Positions 55,908 to 64,000 of a stretch of DNA of 64,000 nt are shown one piece after another. The stretch lies in contig JAHQIY010000018.1 in assembly GCA_019054805.1 (NCBI GenBank), positions 558,001 through 622,000 of the forward strand, in the 5' to 3' direction. A program made the position numbers and the translations under genes. The stretch is from Brachionus manjavacas. Its lineage: Eukaryota > Rotifera > Eurotatoria > Ploima > Brachionidae. A model generated the notes under the pieces. The model searched no databases and was not told where the DNA came from. It saw only the letters and a list, made by a program, of their open reading frames with translations. Each line of letters starts with the position of its first letter. Position 1 is the stretch's first letter.

Positions 55908-58478
55908 GGCTCTAATTTAGTCTGTACTTAATGGGATTTTGCACGCATCAGCTAATTTTCTAAATTCTAAATAAAATTTTAACCCGATTAATCAAATTGA
56001 TGAATGAGTCCAAACAAAAAAACTAGTTCTAATTGCTACAAGGCGAATTTTGATTTATATTTGAGCTTGTCACCCAAATTACAGAAATTTAAATATTTTA
56101 AACAGTTTTGTTTGTATGAACTCTATCCAGCGATGATACGAAATTTAAAATTTAATTTTTTTTTAATTTCAAAGCAATAAACATAGAAACAAATTATGTT
56201 GATGAATTAAATATTTAAAATTATACGCTTTTGTTTGCCTTATGCAGTCGATACTTGCTCAGTCTTCAATTATTTAATTTTTTATTTTAAAATTTAATTT
56301 AAAATTAAAATTTTAACAAAATTATGTTAACATTTAAATTTAAAAATAGTAAAACCATCTTATAAGTAAAAAAACAAAACAAATTTTTTTATATAATTAT
56401 CGAATATTTGATCCTAATTCAAAAAAAAATAAAAAATCCTATTATCTTAATTTTTTTCTTATAGAAAATTAATTAAAAATTTTTACATTCCAAAAAAAAT
56501 AATTAAAATATGCATAATATATTCTTTACTTAATCAAAGTTAAGATCAAGAGATTAAGCTTTCATGTTATTTAAAAAATATTTAAATGTTTGTTCATGAC
56601 AAAAATTCAAATAAAAAATCTAGTTGAGTCTATTTTTGTTGTTTATTTTTGAAAAAAAAATCAGAACTATTTGGACTCTTTTTGTCATTTAATTAACTAG
56701 TTCGCTATTTAAATTCTTTCAAAATTTTTTTTTATAATTCTTCAAATTTTTAATTAAAAAATTGTTGGAAGATTTATGAAAAATTTTTTATCAAAATAAT
56801 GACTTTTTTTTTTAAATAAATGACTTTTGATGCTTCATATGGTTACTAATATCACACGCACCCATTTAAAGAATAAATCTCTTTAAATTATTATCAAATT
56901 TAAATAAATTAATTGCTAAATTTAAGCTTTTAATTATAATCAAAATATCATATTTTTAAACAAGCCTAAAATAGCTTAAGCTTAAATTTATAAATAAGAA
57001 ATTTAATTTTCTCTCTTTTCATTTTTAACACTAGGAGAAGGAAAAGATATGAAACTCCGCTTTTGAAAAAATAATAAAATAAAAAAATACATGAGAAATA
57101 ATTTTTAAATTTTTTTAATGTCTAACATATATATTTTTTAAATGATTACATATTTTGTAAGATTAAAAAAATCCAAAAATAAAATTTTTCAAATTTATCT
57201 GACCATTTTTTTAGAATAATTTATGATATTGCATCACTTTCTCTTTCATCAACATGGATGATCTATTTTTGAAAATATTTTTGAAAATATCTTCTATTTT
57301 AGCATTTTTTTTTGTTCAAAAATAAAATATCAAATTCGAAAATTGATTAAATTTACCTTATAAAGAATTTTTTATTTAAATTTAAATTAATTTTAATGTA
57401 CTTATATAAAAAAAATGTCCTTTGATTTTACTGGAAATTTTTAGGTGATAAATTTTAATTATTCTTAATGACAAAATATTCATTTATGCGTTGTATACTA
57501 ATTTTATAAATAAAAAAGAAAAAAAAATATAATTTTAATTATTTTTGATCATTTTTGATTACTGTTACACCCTTAACATCCCAGTCCCCATCTCTCGTTT
57601 ACTTTAAAGAATAGTTTAAGACAATTTCTTTCGGTATATATAGGTACAGTAAAAATTTAAAAAAATTTAATAAATCCTTCTATCCTTTAACAATTTTAGA
57701 ATTAAGATGGATCTAATGATAATCATGAAAATTTTTTAACATTTTTAACTAATTGTTTCAACTGTACTATTTTTTTTACTATATTTTGAGATTTTTTTGT
57801 TATATCTAAAACTTTCATATTTTATCTTATTAAAAAAAAAAATTTATTATTTAAAAATTTATTATAAATAACGAATGAAAATGTTTTATCTCATAAAGAT
57901 TTATTAAAATAAAGTTTCTGAAGATACTTCAAGTATGAGGCTTAGTATTTTGCTGTATTAAAAACCCCTGATAAATATTAATAGCTTTTAGACCTTCTAT
58001 TTACTATCCTATCAATCAAAGAAAAAAATAATAAGATTTTAAATTGCCTGGTAAGTACCAAACCGGAAAAGAATATATTTTTTACCAATTCTTATGTAAA
58101 TATGTCGAATCTAAAAAAATAACCAAGTGGCCATTTCTTTAATATAAATGAAGAACTGGATAATTTTATCCATAAAATTGTAACAAGTGGTAGCGACCAA
58201 AAGAATGAATTGAATGAACTATTTTTTGTATTTTTTTTGTGTATTTTTGTATTACTTTTGTATTAAGTGTATTTTTTAATTATTAACATTTATGGCTATG
58301 TTGTTTTTAAATTTTTAAATTTTCATATTTTTGCCGACATTTTTTAAAGTAGAAATATTTTTTTTCAAATTAATATTATATTTTTAAATCTAAATTTTAG
58401 TTTTATTTTTTATCGTTTTTTTTAAAGCTCGGTAAATTGCTTTGTTTCGAAATAAATTATTGAATCAAAAAACCTTTA
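55908..58478. other. AT-rich intergenic DNA
   Basis: The 5' flank of SMIM7 and a long run of simple A/T sequence. No coding sequence was recognised. Confidence 0.4.
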
Positions 58479-59046
58479 CTGTATTGCTACGCCATGATGA
58501 TTTTACGTGAATTTACGCAAAATATGAATATTTACGCGAATTTACGTATATTTACGTATAAAAAAGTAAAAATACTTATTTTTAAGTAAAGAAAGTTTTG
58601 TAAATTAACGTTTATTAACGGAATTATACGATAATTTCCGTCATTTTACGTAAATTTACTCTTTTTATAGGAAATTCTAAAAGGACCAAAAAATCTGTTA
58701 TTATTCTTATTTTTCTTGAAATTTTTCAAAATTTAAATTTTTAGCTATTTTTTTCTAAAAATAAAAAAAACGTAATTTTACATAAATTTACGTAAAATAT
58801 AGTAAAAAAACAAAAAAAAAAGAAAAAATGTAAATTTATGGATTCTATTTTTTTTGTGTAAATATTTGTAGTGATTAGACCGACCTCCATTTTTTTTAGA
58901 ATCTCGTATAATTAAGTCAATAAACGATAATTTACTAAACTATCTTAACGTAATAATGTGCATTTTTACTTTTTTATACGTAAATATACGTCAATTATCG
59001 TATATTACGTAAATTCACCTTAAATCATCATGGCGTAGCAGCACTG
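58479..59046. mobile_element. TIR element family B, TACGT-rich, complete
   Basis: Left end CTGTATTGCTACGCCATGAT. Right end, reverse-complemented, CAGTGCTGCTACGCCATGAT. The inverted similarity runs about 100 bp with small gaps (..TGAATTTACG.., ..GTATAAAAAAGTAAAAAT..). TTTA flanks both ends (58475-58478 and 59047-59050). Dozens of TTACG/TACGTAA words fill the subterminal parts. No ORF is present, so it is non-autonomous. A TTTA or TA-containing target suggests a Tc1/mariner or related cut-and-paste origin. Confidence 0.8.
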
Positions 59047-59050
59047 TTTA

Positions 59051-60188
59051 TTTATTTTCACCAAAAAAAATTATAATCTATTTAGAGAGAGAACATTTTG
59101 ACACTTTCAAAACCCAACCCTAATTTTAATTAAATTTTCTATTTACAGAGTTAATATGATCATTGGAATTTACCATATTTTATTAAATATGACGAAATAA
59201 TGGCAAATTTCCATAAGAAAATGAAACAAAATAGAATTTTATTCGAATAAAGATGGATCTAAAAAAAAACAAGAAAATTTTTTAACTTTTTATACATTTT
59301 TAATTAATTGTTTCAATTAAATTTTTTGTTCTTTTAATAATTTTTTAATTTTTTCAGATTTTTCTGAATCAATCAGTCAATGATTTATGAAATACTGAAG
59401 TGACATGTTCTGCATCTTTATAGGTTTCATTTCTTCATGAATACCTTCAGTTCGTTAAAAAATTCGAAAATTTTATTCCATGATTTTCCTAAAAATAGTA
59501 ATCACAAGTAATAATTTTTTTTATATTTTTTGACAAAAATTGACGTAAAATTTAGTGAAAAATTTCAAAAGCGTCTTTTTATTAAGGAAAAAATCCATAT
59601 CCTTCAGAAAATGGCCAAAATCGAAAATAGTTTTTTTGGGCTTTTTTCGACCGAATAATAGCAGAAAAGAATAAACCTTTATATTTGTTTATTGTCAGAT
59701 TTTTAATTATTTATCTGTCAAGAAGATTTTTTCGTTAGCATTAAAATTTAATAGTTTTTAATTAACATTATTTGTCAACATAAGACTTGTATCGTCTTAA
59801 TATTGTTTTTTTAGTTTTCATAGAATTGTTTTGTCATTAAATCAATTAAACTAGTCAATAAAATAATTTTTTACTGTCAGTTCTGAAATTACATGCCAAA
59901 ACAAAATCTTTTTTTTTATCTTTATGCCAAAAAATAAAATATTAAGAATTTGATGATTGCAATCAAAGGCCATTTTTTTTCAATTTTGTTAAAAATTCAG
60001 AAATGACTAGAAAGAATTTAAAAAACCAAATTGGGAAATAAAACAAGCTTAAATTTTTCATGAAAAAATCATCAAAGATAATCTCAGAATATTTAAATTA
60101 ATTTTAAAAATCCTTGTATCCTTTAAGATATTTATTTCAAAAAATTTTTAAGTTTAACATAAAAAAACCAAATAAAAGACAATAAAAT
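59051..60188. other. AT-rich intergenic DNA with repeat words
   Basis: Contains scattered TGACAAATAA-like words (59690-59885, minus) resembling the tandem repeat inside the LINE at 8.6 kb. No coding sequence was recognised. Confidence 0.35.
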
Positions 60189-61362
60189 TTATTTTTCAGC
60201 TTTACCTATGGCCAAATACTGGAACAAATCGTTTACTGAATTCATTAAATTTTGATCCGAATCAACTTCCTTTAATAAAAATATTAAATTTTTACTTTAA
60301 TTGATAAAATTTCACTTTGTATTTTTTGTCCAGTTCCTCTCGAGCCCATAAATTAAGCTTTGAATTATCTACCCCTTCTTTTGACTTTTGACTTGACTTT
60401 AAGTTAGCTGTAGTCAATAGCAGTCCGTACAATGATCTCACATTTTTCGGATTCAATTTTAACGAATAAAGGTAATAAGTCTTGGCCAGATCATATTGAC
60501 CTTGAGTATATTTTATCTAAAAAAATTTATCTATTTTTAAAAATTCAATGTTAGCAGAAAATGCATACATCAGCATAGCGTTGTTGATACACATGATTGT
60601 GCGGGTACATCAATATGAGCTCTTCAAGACAAAAAGCAGCCTTGGCAAAGTCCATTTCACTCAAATAAACATCACATAGTTCAAGCCAGGCTTCGTGGTC
60701 AGCTTGGAAAAGCTTCAAGTATTCATTTAATTCTTTGACATAATCATTTATTCTATTCTGTGCTTTTAAGCAAGCTAATTTACGCTTCAAAACATGCTTA
60801 AAAATTTAAATTTAATTTTTTTTTTAATTTTAATGCTTTAGTACAGCATTGGTTTCGTCTTCTTCTAAAATACTGTCATATATGTCCAAAGCTTTCTGGT
60901 AGTCTTCAATTGCCTCGTATTTCATTGCAAATAATTTTTTCACTCTTTTGCTAGATGAAAACTGAGCTTTTAAAGCCGCCAAACAGTCCTTGATAAAAAA
61001 TCAAAATTTTCTTCTTTACTAATTTGATCTTACTTCGGCAATTGTCAAATTTTGACAGTCCAACGCAGCCAAAAACACTTGCTCGTAAACCAGCCATTCT
61101 TAATAAAAAAAAATTTTTATAAAAGAATAAAAAAATTTTGATTTAAATAAAAAATTTACTTTCATCTCCTAGTCTGTTGATAGATGGTGCGATAAAAGTG
61201 CTCCATAAATCTAAAGTTTCTTTACTCATTCGAACATTATCATCGCGCCATGCACGAAGTTGTGATCCGGCGTCTGGAAAAAAGGCATTATTTGAATGGT
61301 TTTGAATAAATTTTAACTTTACCATTCCAGTTTTTTATTTTTTCCAGATTTGTTGTAGACAT
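60189..61362 (-). CDS. EMC2: EMC2, ER membrane complex subunit 2
   Basis: Cytosolic TPR scaffold of the ER membrane protein complex, which inserts transmembrane segments. Seven exons: 61362-61323, 61273-61160, 61098-61034, 60988-60845, 60796-60569, 60516-60316 and 60269-60189. Phases close to 290 aa (human 297). Conserved pieces are LRAWRDDNVRMS, WLVYEQVFLAALD, RVKKLFAMKYEAIEDYQKAL and IYDSILEEDETN. Next come ELNEYLKLFQADHEAWLELC, DFAKAAFCLEELILMYPHNH, YQQRYADIKYTQGQYDLA and NPKNVRSLYGLLL. The last exon is short (VDSDQNLMNSVNDLFQYLAI and GKAEK). The start ATG is in a 40-nt first exon. The sequence reads intact. Confidence 0.96.
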
Positions 61363-61735
61363 ATTTCGAAAATATTAATTTAAAAAAATGATAAAAATTA
61401 AAAAGAAGTCTTTTAGAAAATTAGCATTTTTAAAAATAAAGCGAAATTCAAATAAAAGAGAACATTAATTTAGCTCTAAATTAAATTTTTCAAGATTTTT
61501 AACAGCAAAATTTTCAAATATTTTTTGTTTTATATTTCATAATCAAAAATGTTATTTTTTTAATTTTTCAGATTAATTTTTAAAATGACTTGATTAATTT
61601 CACTCGATCACGTGTAAATCTATATAGAAACAATAAATTACAACAATTTATATTTATTTGGCTTTTTATTTTTAAAAAAGGTTATCTTTCATTTTTTTAT
61701 TGATTAATAAAGTAAAGTTGAAATTTAACATTTTT
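61363..61735. other. Intergenic, upstream of EMC2
   Basis: AT-rich. No feature recognised apart from the target duplication of the adjacent MITE at 61728-61735. Confidence 0.4.
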
Positions 61736-62022
61736 CATGGAAAGACAATGAGATCAATCTTATAAAAAAACATTTTCCTTTTTGTACTTTTTGTACTTTT
61801 TCATAATTTAAATTTATTTGGCTCTGTTCCTTTTTGTATTTTTTGTAATAAATGGTAATTTATTATTAATCATTATTTTAAAACTTAAACGTATAAATTA
61901 AAGTTAAAATTGATATTTAAAATATTGATTAATTAAAATTTTTTTTTAATTACTATTAAGAAAAAAAAGTACAAAAAGTACAAAAGGATTTTTATTTTAA
62001 ATATTTTCATTGTCTATACCTC
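61736..62022 (+). mobile_element. MITE family A, copy 2 (8-bp TSD)
   Basis: CATGGAAAGACAATGA on the left and, inverted, GAGGTATAGACAATGA on the right. CCTTTTTGTACTTTTTGTAC lies inside both ends. ACATTTTT flanks it on both sides (61728-61735 and 62023-62030). It has the same orientation as copy 1 and is about 100 nt shorter, lacking the GC-rich internal insert. Confidence 0.85.
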
Positions 62023-62030
62023 ACATTTTT

Positions 62031-63715
62031 TTGAACAATATTTAAAAATTTAGAATTAAAACAAAATTCGAAAAACAAAAAATTTTACTTTCATTATCGT
62101 TTTAAAAACACTATATGTTTTAAATTTTCTATTTGAATTTATAAAGTGGCTAATTTTTCCAACAATTAGTTATTGCTTAAATATTACTAATTAATTAATT
62201 TTTTTTGCCAGAAATTTATAAGTGGAGCCGAAATAACAATAAAGAAAATCGAAAAGTTAAATAAGTTAAATTAAAATATATAATATTTATTTGTTTAATA
62301 AAAAAGAATTATTCCAGTTTTCAAATTAGTTAATGTTAATAAATTATCAAATTTTATATAAAACTCTTAGTTTTTTAAATGCATGTGTTAACATTTAATT
62401 ACAGACTACAGAAAAAAGTTTTAAAAAATTCACAAGTCAGCTTTTTTTGGTTTGAAGAAAATGGAAAAATTTAGAATAACTTTCGATGACTAGACACAAA
62501 TATTTGTGCTGATCTTTCAATTTTTTTTTTAATTTTTGATGTAATTTTAAATTAAATTTTTTTAAATTTTGTTGTGTAAAAATTTTTGTCTTTTTCTTTG
62601 AATTTTAAAAATTTGAAAATTTTTAAATTAACAATCACAATTAATCTGGCAAATGAAGAAATTTACATTAATTAATAGAAGCAGAATTAATCCTGAATAC
62701 TATAAACTTTTTAGGTATTTTCTTTAGCTTTGTTGTTATCTAGGATTCGATTTTAAACAATATAAAAGTGTATAAAAGTTTAAAACATAAACCGGAAAAA
62801 GTTAAAGGTAAGTAGAGAAGAATTTCTTTTATTTTATGAAAAAAAATTTTTTTGCTTCCAACTTAATAATAATTTTGTAATAAATTTTTTCTGAGAAATC
62901 AAACACATTCTTTGAGTAAGTCTTAACCTATATTAAAGATTAAAAGTATTTTTTTTAGTTGGATCTACAAGTTTAAATCACAAATTTATCATTTATATTT
63001 ATTAAAAAATCGAACACCTTGATATAAAAAAAAACTTGATCAGACACTGGTTCCAAGTGAAAAGGTGAACATGTTACAAAAAAATAAGAATTAACTATGG
63101 CTTTTGGAATCAAAGAAGAAGAATGAATAGGTGTTTTTTCAAAGACTTTAATTTTAAAGTTAAATATTTTTTAAAATTAAGTTTTCAATAAATTTTTCAT
63201 TTAAAATTGACTATTTTTTTTTCAAAATGAAACAAAAATTAACTTTCGGGTGAAACAAATAAAACTTAAATAACATAAGCTAAAAGTTGAAAAATTAATT
63301 TTTTTCCCTATGTAATTTTAGTATGATGTAAAATTGCAATCATCCTTTTAGATAAGCTTGGATTCTTGCACATAATGTTCGAAAAAAGTGCAACCAATGC
63401 ATTTAATGGAAGTTAACCATTATGCACAAACAATGTGTATATAAATAATTTTTTTATTTTTTAAAACCATTAAATTTATTTAAAAAGTTTAATCAAATTT
63501 AAACAATTACTTGCTTAAAATAAAAGAAAAAATTGTCTAGGTAATTAAAATAAAGTGCTTATGACACAACTTTTGTTTGACGTACCTGGAACTTAAGTTA
63601 AAAAAGTTGTGAAAAATTAAAAAAAAAATTTTTTTAGATATTTTTTGATAATAATTGCATAATTTTGATATAATTGAGATTTTCGCTAGCTCTTTTCACT
63701 AGGTATCTTGGCAAA
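62031..63715. other. AT-rich intergenic DNA upstream of MTRR
   Basis: No coding sequence was recognised. A GC-richer word pair near 63350-63440 (GCACATAATG ... CATTATGCAC) forms an inverted repeat of 10 bp. Confidence 0.4.
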
Positions 63716-64000
63716 ATGGTTGGAACCAGCAAAAAAATAGCCATTATCTACGCCACACAAACAGGCCAGGCCAAAACAATTGCAGAGACCATAAATGACG
63801 AGGCGATCACGAACGGCTTCGAGCCCGTTCTCTATGACATAAGCCATTTCGGCCGAAAAAGACTTCTCAATGAAATCACAGACCCAGTTGTTTTTGTATG
63901 CTCGACCACCGGGGATGGCGAAGTGCCCGAGCCAGCTCTCAGGTGCTTCAACTCACTTAAAAGGCTCGAGGCCGAATCGAACCAGGATTTTTTTAAAAAT
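63716..64000 (+). CDS. MTRR: Methionine synthase reductase, N-terminal part
   Basis: First 95 codons of a diflavin reductase, cut by the window edge. MTRR passes electrons from NADPH through FAD and FMN to reactivate cob(II)alamin in methionine synthase. The visible part is the FMN-binding flavodoxin domain: KKIAIIYATQTGQAKTIAET (phosphate-binding loop), FEPVLYDIS, then VVFVCSTTGDGEVPEPALRC. 'ATQTGQAKTIAE' matches MTRR (QQGQAKAIAE) better than NDOR1, cytochrome P450 reductase or nitric oxide synthase. The start is the first ATG; AAAATGG is a good eukaryotic context. The exon is GC-richer than its flanks. Confidence 0.88.
   Translation, partial: MVGTSKKIAIIYATQTGQAKTIAETINDEAITNGFEPVLYDISHFGRKRLLNEITDPVVFVCSTTGDGEVPEPALRCFNSLKRLEAESNQDFFKN

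Noticed and set aside
1..64000. tRNA, rRNA or CRISPR features
   Set aside because: I looked for GTTCGAATC-type T-loops, rRNA signatures and regularly spaced repeats and saw none. Without a covariance search a divergent tRNA could still be missed.

Overview
This window looks like nuclear DNA from an animal with a very AT-rich genome. Coding exons stand out as slightly GC-richer islands, and the intervening DNA is dominated by A/T runs. The genes are spliced with canonical GT..AG introns, most only about 40-75 nt long. A few introns are kilobase-sized and hold transposon debris. The gene set (an IRAK/Pelle-like kinase, TEX264, Rabin8, methionine synthase reductase, SMIM7, TLCD4) is metazoan. 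Several of these are, to my knowledge, missing from flies, so a lophotrochozoan or rotifer-like animal fits best. The LINE remnants and the SWIM/MULE-type tail recall monogonont rotifers, but that assignment rests on memory, not on a search.

Layout. 1-3 kb: a LINE ORF1-like scrap, then the complete six-exon GET3/ASNA1 ATPase (minus strand) with a GC-rich 52-codon ORF just upstream. 4-9.3 kb: a transposon graveyard with a mariner-type tail, a broken Tc1-like element and a broken LINE reverse transcriptase. 12.4-14.1 kb: a nine-exon death-domain pseudokinase of the IRAK/Pelle type (minus). 18.0-19.2 kb: a MITE followed by an intronless TEX264-like gene (plus). 20.3-26.1 kb: an eight-exon membrane-anchored cholinesterase-like protein without the catalytic serine (minus). 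28.0-35.4 kb: the eleven-exon DDX11/CHL1 helicase (minus), with a LINE inserted antisense in one intron. 38.3 kb: an intronless essential myosin light chain (minus). 39.8-42.2 kb: a MULE-like element and other repeats. 43.0-44.0 kb: a TLCD4-like TLC-domain protein (minus). 47.9-48.9 kb: RNA polymerase II subunit RPB3 (plus). 51.8-53.3 kb: Rabin8/RAB3IP (minus). 53.7-55.9 kb: SMIM7, rebuilt from five very small exons (minus). 60.2-61.4 kb: EMC2 (minus). 63.7 kb to the end: the start of methionine synthase reductase (plus, cut by the window edge).

The genes do not form an operon or pathway. Three act at the ER (GET3 and EMC2 in membrane-protein insertion, TEX264 in ER-phagy), but the window gives no sign that they are co-regulated. 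For each spliced gene I checked by hand that exon phases close into one open frame. The protein lengths agree with family norms: RPB3 275 aa, EMC2 290, GET3 331, TLCD4 268, SMIM7 76.

The most distinctive non-genic content is a set of short inverted-repeat elements. Family A is a MITE present twice (18.0 and 61.7 kb) with different 8-bp target duplications. Family B is a TACGT-rich terminal-inverted-repeat element at 58.5 kb with a partial relative at 41.4 kb. There are also several fold-back elements. The most notable genes are the two apparently catalytically dead proteins (IRAK-like pseudokinase, cholinesterase-like adhesion protein). I found no rRNA, tRNA or CRISPR features.
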